The notes beneath the pieces were generated by a model, which saw nothing but the letters and a program-made list of their open reading frames with translations, searched no databases and was not told where the DNA came from. This document shows, piece by piece, positions 44,509-53,468 of a stretch of 64,000 nucleotides of DNA. The DNA lies in assembly GCF_019931275.1 (NCBI RefSeq), contig NZ_JAIOTY010000001.1, forward strand, positions 1,646,650 to 1,710,649. Direction: 5' to 3'. This DNA is from Nitratidesulfovibrio sp. SRB-5 (lineage in GTDB: Bacteria > Desulfobacterota > Desulfovibrionia > Desulfovibrionales > Desulfovibrionaceae). The position numbers and the translations under genes are program-made. Numbering within the stretch: position 1 is the stretch's first letter; every line of letters begins with the position of its first letter.

Positions 44509-45834
44509 ATGCAGACCTCACCTCCTTCCCGCAACGACGCACCCGGCGGACACTCCATGGGACGCCTGACGGCCCGCCTGAAGGACATCCTGTCCACCTC
44601 GGAGTGCCGCTCGTGCGCGTCCGCCCGCGAATTCCTGCGTTACGTGGGGCCGGGGCTGCTGGTCACCGTGGGGTTCATCGACCCCGGCAACTGGGCCTCC
44701 AACGTCAGCGCCGGGGCGCAGTTCGGCTATTCGCTGCTGTGGATGGTCACGCTGTCCACGGTCATGCTCATCCTGCTCCAGCACAACGCCGCGCACCTGG
44801 GGATAGCCACCGGGTTGTGCCTGTCCGAGGCGGCAACCATCCATCTGCCGCGCTCCGTTTCCGTCTTCGTTCTGGGGTCTGCCGTGGCGGCATCCGTGGC
44901 CACGGCCCTGGCGGAACTGCTGGGGGCGGCCATCGCCCTGCGCATGCTGTTCGGCCTGCCCCTGGGGGTGGGCACGCTGCTGACCATGGCCGTGGTCTGC
45001 GTGCTGCTGCTGACCAACTCCTATACCCGCATCGAACGCTGGATCGTGGGGTTCGTGTCGCTCATCGGCATCTCGTTCCTGTACGAGCTGACCTTGGTGC
45101 CGGTGGACTGGCGCGCCGCCGCGCACGGCTGGGTGACGCCGGGCATTCCCCCCGGCGCCCTGGTGGTGGTCATGAGCGTGCTGGGCGCCGTGGTCATGCC
45201 GCACAACCTGTTCCTGCATTCAGAGGTCATCCAGAGCCGCCAGTGGAACCTCGAGGACGCCGTGGTCATCAAGCGCCAGCTGCGCTACGAGTACCTGGAT
45301 ACGCTGTTCTCCATGCTGGTGGGCTTTGCCATCAACAGCGGCATGATCCTGCTGGCGGCGGCCGCATTCTACAGCCGCGGCCTGCAGGTGGACGAACTGG
45401 AACAGGCCTGCGCCCTGCTCTCGCCGCTGCTGGGCGGGGCGGCGTCCACGGTGTTCGCGCTGGCGCTGCTGTTCGCCGGGCTTTCGTCCAGCGTCACGGC
45501 GGGCATGGCCGGGGGCAGCATCTATGCCGGCATGTTCGGCGAACCCTACGCCATCAAGGACAAGCACACCCGGTGGGGTGTTGGCATCACCCTGGGAGCG
45601 GCGGCCCTGATAATCACCGCCATAGAAGACCCCCTGAAGGGACTGGTGTACTCGCAGGTGGCCCTTTCCATGCAGCTTCCGTTCACGGTGCTGCTGCAAC
45701 TGTATCTTACGTCCAGCCGCCGGGTGATGGGCCAGTACGCAAACCCGCCGTCCACGAGGGCCATGCTGTGCGGCATTGCGTTCATTGTAATGGCGCTCAA
45801 CGCCCTCTTGCTGCGGGAACTGTTTTTCGGTTAG
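44509..45834 (+). CDS. Nramp-family divalent metal transporter (MntH-like)
   Basis: 441-residue polytopic Nramp transporter. The metal-site motifs are present: 'FIDPGNWASN' in helix 1 and 'VVMPHNLFLHSEVIQSR' in helix 6 with the metal-coordinating Met; 'AGLSSSVTAGMAGG' is typical. It imports Mn2+ or Fe2+ with protons. The N-terminal 40 residues are hydrophilic and Cys-containing ('SECRSCASA'). ATG 44509 is preferred over 44494 because AAGG precedes it. No metal-responsive operator was identified. Confidence 0.92.
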   Translation: MQTSPPSRNDAPGGHSMGRLTARLKDILSTSECRSCASAREFLRYVGPGLLVTVGFIDPGNWASNVSAGAQFGYSLLWMVTLSTVMLILLQHNAAHLGIATGLCLSEAATIHLPRSVSVFVLGSAVAASVATALAELLGAAIALRMLFGLPLGVGTLLTMAVVCVLLLTNSYTRIERWIVGFVSLIGISFLYELTLVPVDWRAAAHGWVTPGIPPGALVVVMSVLGAVVMPHNLFLHSEVIQSRQWNLEDAVVIKRQLRYEYLDTLFSMLVGFAINSGMILLAAAAFYSRGLQVDELEQACALLSPLLGGAASTVFALALLFAGLSSSVTAGMAGGSIYAGMFGEPYAIKDKHTRWGVGITLGAAALIITAIEDPLKGLVYSQVALSMQLPFTVLLQLYLTSSRRVMGQYANPPSTRAMLCGIAFIVMALNALLLRELFFG

Positions 45835-45880
45835 AGCTACGCGTTGCCGATGGCATGGTTGCCAGCGGTTCCGATTGCCC

Positions 45881-45920
45881 CGGTTCATGCCGGTACACGC
45901 CGGTTCATGCCGGTCCCTCC
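45881..45920. repeat. Four 10-bp tandem repeats
   Basis: CGGTTCATGC, CGGTACACGC, CGGTTCATGC, CGGTCCCTCC in succession, trailing into further CGGTT elements, in the gap after the Nramp gene. Confidence 0.7.
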
Positions 45921-46047
45921 GGTTCTCCTCGGTTCACCCTTGTCCAGCGAAGGCCAGACCTTGTCCCACGAAACTTCTCGCACGGGCCGCATGCCCGGCG
46001 GTCCCGCAGGCTCCGCCACTCCCGAAGACCAGCTTCCCGGACACCCC

Positions 46048-46563
46048 ATGCACAAGTGGATACGTCTTGCCTTCGAACTGCTGCCGTTGCAGGTTTTTGC
46101 CATCACCTCGCGGCTGGCGGGCGACGATCCCGAGCAGGCATTGCTGCCTTACGGCCTTGGGGCGCTGTGCGCCGCGCTGTGCATGGCCGTGCTGATGTGG
46201 CGGCGCATCCTGCTCGACCGGCTGCTGCTGGGGGTGAACGTTTCCATCATGCTCGGCGGGCTTGGCCTGTACACCCGCACGCCGGGGCTTGCGCACATGC
46301 TGGCCGACCTGCGCGCGGCGGGCGTGTTCGTGATCATCCTGCTCACGGCGGGGGTTACCTACCTGGCTCGCCCCAGCGCCCTGCTGGACATGCCGCGCGG
46401 CAACGTGGAGCCGTGGGACCGCTACATGCTGTACGCCACCTTTGCCGCCTTTGTGCTGGCCTTCATCACCCGCTCGCAGCCGCTGATTTCCGGCATGCTG
46501 CTGGCGGCGCTGTTCATCGTGCGCGGCAGCCTGCAACAGGCTGCCCACAACGCGCGCCAGTAA
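46048..46563 (+). CDS. Polytopic membrane protein, unknown function
   Basis: 171 residues with about five hydrophobic helices ('GLGALCAALCMAVLMWRRIL', 'LLGVNVSIMLGGLGLYT', 'AAGVFVIILLTAGVTYLA', 'YMLYATFAAFVLAFITRSQP', 'LISGMLLAALFIVRGSL'). No catalytic motif is recognisable. Start ATG 46048 marks the beginning of the amphipathic/hydrophobic part; the SD is weak. Ends just before a terminator-like hairpin. Confidence 0.7.
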   Translation: MHKWIRLAFELLPLQVFAITSRLAGDDPEQALLPYGLGALCAALCMAVLMWRRILLDRLLLGVNVSIMLGGLGLYTRTPGLAHMLADLRAAGVFVIILLTAGVTYLARPSALLDMPRGNVEPWDRYMLYATFAAFVLAFITRSQPLISGMLLAALFIVRGSLQQAAHNARQ

Positions 46564-46602
46564 GCCCCGCCTCCGCGCCCGCAAGCTTCCCGAGCCCCAA
46601 TC

Positions 46603-46631
46603 CGGCCGTCTCTCATGGAGGCGGCCGTTTT
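46603..46631 (+). terminator. Terminator after membrane protein
   Basis: CGGCCGTCTC-TCAT-GGAGGCGGCCG (one mismatch) followed by TTTTC. Confidence 0.75.
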
Positions 46632-46983
46632 CATGTGTGCCCCGCGCCGGTGCTTCATCTTCCCTTTCCGTGCGGCGTCCACGGCTCACGCTGGCGGGGC
46701 GCACCTGCCCGACCACGGGCTGAAGCGGCTGCGAGATGCGGCATGCAGTCCGGATGGGCGTCGGGCATCTTGTTCCGCCCCGCCCCATTCAGCCCCATTC
46801 TGTCCCGTTGGGCCCGGTAGAACCCCGTTGAACCGTGATCCGTCGGCCCTGTTCCCTTCGACCGTTGGCCGTTTTTCGTTCCCTCAGCCTTCCCTGTGGT
46901 CCGCCAGATTCCATGGCGTGATACCGCCTGTGCGCGGCACGGGGACGATGTTCCATTCATCCCCCATCGGCCCGGCAACGGAA

Positions 46984-47013
46984 AAGGGGGAGCGCCCGAA
47001 GACGCTCCCCCTT
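46984..47013 (-). terminator. Terminator after lactate permease
   Basis: AAGGGGGAGCG and CGCTCCCCCTT form an 11-bp stem; on the minus strand it continues into TTCC. It lies 29 bp after the permease stop. The 350 bp on its other side hold no gene. Confidence 0.88.
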
Positions 47014-47041
47014 GCAAGGCGGGGCTGATTGCGTGCCGTTT

Positions 47042-48562
47042 TTACAGCAGGTGCAGGTACGGAATGGCCACGTAGACTAGGGTGCCCAGCACCAGCACGT
47101 AGCCCACGCACACGGCCAGGGTGCGGTTCATGATGCGCCCCTCGTAGCCGGTAAGGCCGGTGGCGGCAGTGGCCACGGCGATGGACTGGGGCGAGATCAT
47201 CTTGCCCGCGGTGGCCCCGGCGGCAGAGGCGGAAACGATCCACGTGCTGTCGATGCTGATGCGGTTGGCCACTTCCATCTGCAACTGCCCGAAGAGCACG
47301 TTGGACGATGTATCGCTGCCGGTGACGAAGGTGCCCAGCGCGCCCAGCAGCGGCGAGATGAACGGGAAGTAGCTGCTGGTGGAATCGGCCACGGCGATGG
47401 CGATGGTGTTGATCATGCCGCTGGTGGACATGACCTTGGCCAGCGCCACGATGGAGACCACGGTGACGCCCGAGTACACCAGCTTCTTGGCGGTGCTGCC
47501 GAGCACGCCGGTGATTTCGCGCACCTTCACGCCCTGGATCATGCCGCCGATGTAGGTGGCGATGATGATCAGCGCGCCGGGGGTGGCGATCCACTTGAAG
47601 GTGAAGGGATTGTCGCCGTAGATGCGCACGGTGGTCTTCACCGAGCCCAGGGCGTCACGGATGGCCGGGAACAGGTTGCTGCACAGGATGATGAAAGCGA
47701 AAACCAGTATGTACGGCAGCCAGGCCTTCACCTTTTCCGCGGCGGGAATGGGATCGACCTGCGCGGCGGTGTCGCGGTGGAACAGGCGCGCCCAGACGAT
47801 GGTGGCGATCATGCTGCACACGCTGCCGATAAGGCACGGCAGTTCGGCGCCCATGTACTTTGCGGTGTACAGTTGCGGAAACGCGAAGGCCAGGCCGGAA
47901 ATCAGGGTGGCCCAGAACACGCCCTTGATCCCCTTGAACCCGGCGGTAAGGATGACCAGCAGGTAGGTTATCAGGATGATGAACACGAACAGTTGCAAGG
48001 CGGTGTAGTAGCTGATGGTTTCCACCGGCAGGCCGGTGACGCCCGCCATGGTCACGATGGGAATGCCGATGGCCCCGAAGGCCGTGGGCACGGTGTTGGC
48101 CACTAGGCAGATCACCGCGGCGAACATGGGCTGAAAGCCCATGGCGGCAAGGATGCTGGCGGGAATGGCCACGGCGGTGCCGTATCCGGCCACGCCTTCG
48201 AGAAAGCCGCCGAAGCCCCAGGCCACGATGAGCACCAGCAGACGCTTGTCGGTGGTGATGGACGAGAGCATGCGGGTGATCACGTCCATGCTGCCGGTGT
48301 GGCGGGCAAGGTTGTAGGTGAACACGGCGGCGATGATCACGATCATGATGGGCCACAGGGCCATGGCCGCCCCTTCGAGCGCGGCGGAAAGGGCCATGAA
48401 GGCGGGCATCTTCCACCAGCCGAACACGGCAAGGGCCAGCGTGCAGACCAGCGTGAGCGCACAGGTGCGATAGGCAGGCAGCTTGAGCACGACAAGCGAG
48501 AAGATCAGCCAGACGATGGGGGCGAGCGCTGCCGCCAGTTGCAGATAATCCATGGACGCCAT
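47042..48562 (-). CDS. lldP: L-lactate permease (LctP family)
   Basis: 506-residue lactate permease with about 12-14 membrane helices. Typical blocks: 'GFGGFLEGVAGYGTAVAIPA', 'FGAIGIPIVTMAGVTGLP', 'GSDTSSNVLFGQLQ', 'ASAAGATAGKMISPQSIAVA'. It imports lactate, a principal carbon and electron source for sulfate reducers. ATG 48562 is chosen; a GTG at 48574 overlaps the SD GGAGG. A 10-bp inverted repeat upstream is a candidate operator. No lactate dehydrogenase genes are adjacent. Confidence 0.93.
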   Translation of the reverse strand: MASMDYLQLAAALAPIVWLIFSLVVLKLPAYRTCALTLVCTLALAVFGWWKMPAFMALSAALEGAAMALWPIMIVIIAAVFTYNLARHTGSMDVITRMLSSITTDKRLLVLIVAWGFGGFLEGVAGYGTAVAIPASILAAMGFQPMFAAVICLVANTVPTAFGAIGIPIVTMAGVTGLPVETISYYTALQLFVFIILITYLLVILTAGFKGIKGVFWATLISGLAFAFPQLYTAKYMGAELPCLIGSVCSMIATIVWARLFHRDTAAQVDPIPAAEKVKAWLPYILVFAFIILCSNLFPAIRDALGSVKTTVRIYGDNPFTFKWIATPGALIIIATYIGGMIQGVKVREITGVLGSTAKKLVYSGVTVVSIVALAKVMSTSGMINTIAIAVADSTSSYFPFISPLLGALGTFVTGSDTSSNVLFGQLQMEVANRISIDSTWIVSASAAGATAGKMISPQSIAVATAATGLTGYEGRIMNRTLAVCVGYVLVLGTLVYVAIPYLHLL

Positions 48563-48595
48563 TGTGGGATGCACCTCCGAAGTGAGCGTTCACAT

Positions 48596-48626
48596 CATTC
48601 GGCATATCCTCACGCCATGCCGAATG
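48596..48626. promoter_or_regulatory. 10-bp inverted repeat upstream of lldP
   Basis: CATTCGGCAT (48596-48605) and ATGCCGAATG (48617-48626) are perfect reverse complements separated by 11 bp, 33 bp upstream of the lldP ATG. Position and symmetry suit a regulator-binding site or a 5' leader hairpin. Confidence 0.6.
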
Positions 48627-48844
48627 TATTGGTTGGTCAAGCAATGAGCGGGGAGGTAGCATTTCGACCTGACAGCGTCAAGATTCGGGGCAGGTATTTT
48701 CCATGAAGCTGCGGCGCGTTCACGGGGTATGGTGGCACGCCTGTGATGTCATGTGCTTACGATACAAATGGTGGCTCACGCATTTCATGCAACATGCAGT
48801 CAGTCATGATGGTCATGTGCGTTGCGTTGCGGAGGCGACAGGGT

Positions 48845-48887
48845 GAAAAAAGAGCGGCTTCGGGATATGTGCATCCGAAGCCGCTCT
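48845..48887 (-). terminator. Terminator after phoU-like gene
   Basis: AGAGCGGCTTCGG (48851-48863) pairs with CCGAAGCCGCTCT (48875-48887), followed by TTTTTT on the minus strand. Confidence 0.93.
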
Positions 48888-48954
48888 GTATTGACTGTTG
48901 CGCGATGTTTTTTTGATGCAGATTGCGCGTTTTGCGCAATGCATCACGAGTGCA

Positions 48955-49638
48955 CTATGCCTGATCTTCGTCCTCGAAATGGCTGTGCTTGGCGTTGACG
49001 CCGCGTACGGCGAAAAACACGCTCTCCCCGATGTTGGTGGACAGGTCGCCAATGCGTTCCAGCCTGCGACAGATGATCAGGAACGACAACGCCGCCTCGA
49101 TCCTGTCGGGGTTGGACTTCATGTACTGCACTACCTTGAGGGTAATCTGGCGCAAGCCGCAGTCCACGCCTTCGTCCAGTTCCGCCAGCCTGCGGCCCCG
49201 GTCGGCATCCATGTCCACCACGCACTGCACCGCCTGGTGGACCATGTTGCGCACCAGCGGCACGAAAGCCTTGAAGTCCTCGTCGAAGGGCAACGGAGGC
49301 AGGGCCACCAGGGGCATGGTGCGTTCTGCGATGTTGGCGGCTTCGTCGGCCATGCGCTCGATGTCGTTGGCGATGCGCATGGTGGCCAGCACCGTGCGCA
49401 GATCCTGTGCCAGCGGCCCTTCGCGGGCCAGAAGGCGCATGCCCATCTCGTCGATGCAGGTTTCCATCTCGTTGATGGCGTGGTCGTGCGAGGCGACGGT
49501 CCAGGCCTTGGCTTCGTCGCGCTGGCAGTAGGCTTCGATGCAACTGTCGATGGCCTGCTCCACCGTGGCGAGCATGGCCAGCAGCTTGTGGCGCAGGGCG
49601 TCTAGTCGGTCGGTGGTCAGGTTGCGGGCGGGGGCCAT
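48955..49638 (-). CDS. phoU: PhoU-like phosphate signalling protein
   Basis: 227-residue helical protein built of two PhoU repeats ('NEMETCIDEMGMRLLAREGP', 'LRTVLATMRIANDIERMADE', 'LEEG'-type segments, 'FLIICRRLERIGDLSTNIGE'). PhoU links the Pst transporter to the PhoR kinase and controls phosphate uptake. ATG 49638 follows AAGGAGTGCGCC. It stands alone without pst or pho genes in the window. Confidence 0.9.
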   Translation of the reverse strand: MAPARNLTTDRLDALRHKLLAMLATVEQAIDSCIEAYCQRDEAKAWTVASHDHAINEMETCIDEMGMRLLAREGPLAQDLRTVLATMRIANDIERMADEAANIAERTMPLVALPPLPFDEDFKAFVPLVRNMVHQAVQCVVDMDADRGRRLAELDEGVDCGLRQITLKVVQYMKSNPDRIEAALSFLIICRRLERIGDLSTNIGESVFFAVRGVNAKHSHFEDEDQA

Positions 49639-49857
49639 GGCGCACTCCTTCCGTTGGGGGGCCGCATGCCGGACGCGGCCCCGCATGTGCTTTCTTTCAC
49701 GTGGATCATGCCATCTTTCACGCCGGTGCGAAACCCCCTGCGCGTGGCCTTTTGCAGGCAACGCTGATGCGTGCGGCCCGCATGGGGCTGGTCCGCACCG
49801 CTACGGGAACAGCTACGAGCGCCGCAACAGGCCCCGGCCAGCACCGCCCCAACGAAA

Positions 49858-49883
49858 GCGCCCCGGCGGGTGGGCCGGGGCGC
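49858..49883 (-). terminator. Terminator after greA
   Basis: GCGCCCCGGC (49858-49867) pairs with GCCGGGGCGC (49874-49883), followed on the minus strand by TTTCGTT. Confidence 0.8.
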
Positions 49884-49909
49884 GGGAATGGCGTATGGCG
49901 GGCTCGGCG

Positions 49910-50392
49910 CTAGCGACGCGCGCCCTCGAAGGCGATGGAGATGATCTCGTAGCTGATGCGGCCGCGCGGGGCATCCACAACGATCTCGTCGCCCTCCTCC
50001 TTGCCCAGCAGCGCGCGCGCCACCGGCGAAAGGACGGAAATGGAGCCCTGGGCGTAATCGGCCTCGTCCGGACCGAGCAGCGTGTAGCGCTTGGCTTCGC
50101 CGCTGTCGAGATCCTCGATTTCCACGGTGGCGCCGAACATCACCTTGTCGCCGGACAGGCTGTCCAGATTGATGACGTTGAACTGGGCCATGCGCGATTC
50201 GATGTACGAAATACGGGCTTCGAGCATGCCCTGCCGTTCGCGCGCGGCGTCGTACCCGGCGTTTTCTTTCAGATCGCCTTCTTCGCGGGCTTCCTTGATG
50301 GCCTGGATGATCGCCGGGCGTTCCGACTTCAGGCGTTCCAGTTCCTTCATCAGTCGATCGTAGCCTTCGGTGGAGATGGGGATGCTGCTCAT
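49910..50392 (-). CDS. greA: Transcription elongation factor GreA
   Basis: 160 residues with the GreA coiled coil ('ELERLKSERPAIIQAIKEAR', 'EEGDLKENAGYDAARERQG' with the acidic tip) and C-terminal FKBP-like globule ('LGPDEADYAQGSISVLSPVA', 'LLGKEEGDEIVVDAPRG'). It stimulates transcript cleavage by backtracked RNA polymerase. ATG 50392 follows AAGGAACGAGC; the upstream in-frame extension is not supported. Confidence 0.95.
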   Translation of the reverse strand: MSSIPISTEGYDRLMKELERLKSERPAIIQAIKEAREEGDLKENAGYDAARERQGMLEARISYIESRMAQFNVINLDSLSGDKVMFGATVEIEDLDSGEAKRYTLLGPDEADYAQGSISVLSPVARALLGKEEGDEIVVDAPRGRISYEIISIAFEGARR

Positions 50393-50814
50393 GCTCGTTC
50401 CTTGAGATATCTGGGCATGGTCTGTTGCCGGGCAAAAAGAAAGTGTCCCGCCGACGGGGCAAACCCCGCGCAGCGGCACAGTTCGGCACCGTCATCCGAC
50501 GGCACGGTGGGCAATATAGGGCAGCCGGGCGCGCCGGTCAAGGTGCCAAGAGGCGGCAACCGGTTCGGTGACAGGCGGCGACAGGCGGCGACAGGTCACA
50601 GGAGCCGCGGGTGACCATGGAGGGCGGATGGGGCCGGGTAACGCGGGATTGTTCGGGGGCACACTGCGCCGCGCAGGCACGCCACCGGCGGCGGAGGCGA
50701 TAGGGAGGCCCGGGTTGACCGTGCGCGAAACCTGCGGCATCGTCAGAATGGACATCACCCCCAACGCGCACGGCGCGCGCCGCCCACTGGCCGCGCCGCA
50801 CCCCGGAGGCCTCC

Positions 50815-51009
50815 ATGCCCGAATACACCGCCACCCTGATAATTCGCGGCGAAGGTTGCGACTACGATCCCGAGGAACACGTGGCCCGCATCCCCTGCGA
50901 GAACTGCGGGCACATCAACGAAGTGGAAGTCTGGACGGACGATGCCGGGGCGGCGGACTTTTCCGGCTTTGCCTGCGAGAATTGCGGGCATTGGAATGGC
51001 CCCGGCTAG
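50815..51009 (+). CDS. 64-residue double CxxC protein
   Basis: 64 residues with two similar zinc-knuckle-like blocks, 'IPCENCGHINEVEVW' and 'FACENCGHWNGPG', likely one zinc ribbon. SD GGAGG 6 nt upstream of the ATG. Soluble, acidic, function unknown. Confidence 0.8.
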   Translation: MPEYTATLIIRGEGCDYDPEEHVARIPCENCGHINEVEVWTDDAGAADFSGFACENCGHWNGPG

Positions 51010-51130
51010 GGGACTGGTCCGCGGGCAGATGGTGCCGGTGGCAGGCGGGCCATGCTATGGCCCCGCCCTGCCCCGCGCTCCACGGTTGTTCGGGGCGCTT
51101 CCCGTCCTTTCTTCCCGTTCGCCACTGCCG

Positions 51131-51616
51131 TCAGGGCATGGTCACCTCGCGGTTGTACTCGCGCACGGCCTTGTCGATCTTGCCCTGAATGTGCTCGATG
51201 TCCGCGCGGGCGCGGCGCACGTAGGCATCCACGCAGGCCCGGTAGGCGCCCATCTTCTGGCGGTACATGTCCCATTCCCAGGCCTTGTCCCCGGCAAAGG
51301 GGCGCATGGGCGAGGTGCATTGCGCGTCGGGGTATTCGCCCCCCGGCAACTGCGTGGTTTCTGCCCGTGCGGATGCGGGCTGCGCGACTGAAAGTGCGGC
51401 GCACAGGGCCAGGCACGTCAGGACCAGACATATTGGGGCGAGATACCTTCGGGCCAGGCACATTGGGGCGAGACGCACCGGGGCCGCCGCAAACCGGCGG
51501 TGTGCAATGTGTTGATCGCCGGGGGCGGTGGTGGTGCGAACGGCGTCTGCAACGCCGCAAGACAACCCGGCCCGACCGTCCGTCATGTCGTTCGTCGTCA
51601 ACTCATTGTGCAGCAT
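51131..51616 (-). CDS. Small secreted protein, unknown function
   Basis: 161 residues if started at ATG 51616, which has GGAGG 6 nt upstream. A hydrophobic segment 'YLAPICLVLTCLALCAALSV' followed by 'AQPASARAE' looks like a signal peptide, but it begins about 60 residues into the protein; an internal ATG at 51463 would give a normal signal peptide but has no SD. The mature part has two Cys and a helical charged C-terminus ('VRRARADIEHIQGKIDKAVR'). A 30-bp duplication (around 51420-51480) encodes the repeated 'LAPMCLARRYLAPICL' area. Confidence 0.65.
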   Translation of the reverse strand: MLHNELTTNDMTDGRAGLSCGVADAVRTTTAPGDQHIAHRRFAAAPVRLAPMCLARRYLAPICLVLTCLALCAALSVAQPASARAETTQLPGGEYPDAQCTSPMRPFAGDKAWEWDMYRQKMGAYRACVDAYVRRARADIEHIQGKIDKAVREYNREVTMP

Positions 51617-51859
51617 GGCGCCCTCCTGCCGTACCTCGTATGCCATGAGGCCGGACTTTCCCGTAGATTCCGGCAAAAGGCCCGCCCCTGTCAACGCGTC
51701 AGGGTGCCTGACTCTGGCCCAGCGGCGGTCTGATACCCTCAGCGCCCTGCCCTGTCCGGCCCCCTGACGCCACCCCCGCTGCCTCTTTCCGCTGGCACCG
51801 ATCTTGCTCATTCCTGTCCCAGGCACGGGAAGGGAAATTTCTGCACGACGGAGGCGGGC

Positions 51860-52483
51860 GTGGCCATAGACGGCATTTTCAACAATCTCGGCAGCATGAT
51901 GGTCGTCCACCGTTCCACGGGGCAGGACGCCGATGCAGGACGCTCCGCGTCCGGGTCCGAGCAGGCGCAGACGGCAGACGGCAACCTTGCCCGCCTGACC
52001 GACAGCGCCAGCCTTTCCGCGTTGAATCCCAAACTGCGCTCCACGCTGGAAGATATTTCCGAGCGCGGCGGCAACGTGCTGGAAACGCTGGAACAGAACG
52101 TGGCGAACCTGCAAGAGGGATTTCTGGATACCCTTTCTGACCGGTTGGACGCCGCCGGGGTGTCGCTGGACGAAAAACTGACCCTGACCCAGGATGACGA
52201 GGGGGCGCTTTCCGTGCTGGGCGACCATCCGGACAAGGCGCGCATAGAACAGACCCTGTCCGATGCGCCGGAGCTTTCCTCCGCCTTTGGCGAGCTGGCC
52301 TCGCAGTCGGAACTGATCCGCGATATCCGCAGTCTGCGCCGGGTGGTCACCACGCGCGTTGGCGCGGCCGCCTACGACGCCGTGGCCGCGGCGACGACCG
52401 ATACCGCCGAGACGGCATCTTCCGCCTACCGGGTCAGCCTGAAGGGGGCCATGTCGCACTTCTACTTCGGCAGAAATACCTAG
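51860..52483 (+). CDS. Unknown 207-residue protein
   Basis: Soluble, mostly helical, acidic protein; GTG start with SD GGAGGCGGGC. Features: N-terminal 'AIDGIFNNLGSMMVV', central 'LRSTLEDISERGGNVLETLE' and 'GVSLDEKLTLTQDDEGALSV', C-terminal Ala/Thr-rich stretch ending 'MSHFYFGRNT'. No catalytic motif, signal peptide or membrane helix. I do not recognise a family. Confidence 0.72.
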   Translation: MAIDGIFNNLGSMMVVHRSTGQDADAGRSASGSEQAQTADGNLARLTDSASLSALNPKLRSTLEDISERGGNVLETLEQNVANLQEGFLDTLSDRLDAAGVSLDEKLTLTQDDEGALSVLGDHPDKARIEQTLSDAPELSSAFGELASQSELIRDIRSLRRVVTTRVGAAAYDAVAAATTDTAETASSAYRVSLKGAMSHFYFGRNT

Positions 52484-52813
52484 CGCCCTGCCCTGCGGGC
52501 TGCCCGGCTGCGAGCCTGCAAGAGTAGCCAGGCTGTCCCGTGCCGCCTGCCACCGCGCCCCGGTCGTAAGGGTGGCACAAGCACGCCGCCCTGCCCGCGT
52601 ACATTGGAGCAAGGGAACTTCATTTCCTTCCCACCTTCGCCCGCATCATCTGGAAAACATGTCCGCCCGGCCCCGGCACCATGCCCGGATCGGGCGTTGT
52701 GCGTTGTGGCCCGCGCGGCGCGCATCCCTTGCCACCGGGGGCAAAAACCCGTATAGGCCCTGTTCCGGTCGGGCCGGAGGGCGCGCAACCGCCACAAGCG
52801 CTTGCCCGCCACC
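52484..52813. other. Intergenic upstream of ssrA
   Basis: No gene or RNA motif recognised; ordinary GC-rich sequence. Confidence 0.4.
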
Positions 52814-52841
52814 TTGCCTTTGCCGGAGACGGCATTATAGT
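52814..52841 (+). promoter_or_regulatory. Putative ssrA promoter
   Basis: TTGCCT (52814-52819), a 16-bp spacer and TATAGT (52836-52841), about 70 bp before the mature tmRNA 5' end. Confidence 0.65.
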
Positions 52842-52913
52842 ATGTGAAGCGGGATGGTGGCCCGCATTGCATCGCGGCAGCGCAAGCCGTTCGCCGGACA
52901 CCGCCGTACATAC

Positions 52914-53266
52914 GGGGGCGCCCTGGTTTCGACGGGGATGTGGAAGCCGGAATTGCAGGCCGAGGCGCCGCTGGCCTCGTAAAAAGCGGCACCAAAAGTA
53001 ATTGCCAACAATTACGAATACGCACTGGCTGCCTAATTAGTGGCCACGCCAAACCGATCGACGCCTGATACGTCGGCGAGGTGTAACTTCATCAGGCTGG
53101 CATCCAAGGGCGCTCGCCGCTGCGGGTGTAAGAACTACAGGTGAGCTGGTCTAGGGCCGCCCGGTCGGGGGCCAAGCCCGTGACGACAATTGTTCCCGAC
53201 ATAAGCCTGTAGACGTTTCGCGTGGAATGTTCTCGGACGCGGGTTCGATTCCCGCCGCCTCCACCA
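52914..53266 (+). ncRNA. ssrA: tmRNA
   Basis: 353-nt transfer-messenger RNA. The 5' end GGGGGCG pairs with the 3' CGCCTCC before A-CCA (53263-53266), and the T arm GGGTTCGATTCCC is present. The tag frame starts at GCC 53004 and reads ANNYEYALAA, ending at TAA 53034-53036. It rescues stalled ribosomes with SmpB and tags the product for proteolysis. An AT-rich gene lies immediately downstream. Confidence 0.97.
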
Positions 53267-53272
53267 ATTTCT

Positions 53273-53312
53273 GGGCCGACCTGCCGCAAGGCGGGTCGGC
53301 CCGATCTTTTTT
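53273..53312 (+). terminator. Terminator after ssrA
   Basis: GGGCCGACC and GGTCGGCCC (with inner GC pairing) followed by GATCTTTTTTG. Confidence 0.93.
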
Positions 53313-53468
53313 GGGTAATGCGGGGGGCAAGGTTGCTGGCCCTCTATCCGGCCTTGATGGCGCATGCCGCGCGGCATGGCGAAACTGGCTTCGCGGGGCG
53401 CGCTGGGGGCATGCCGCGCGGTCGCGGATTCTTCCCGAATGTGATCCGGCGTCCTGCCATGCAGGGAA

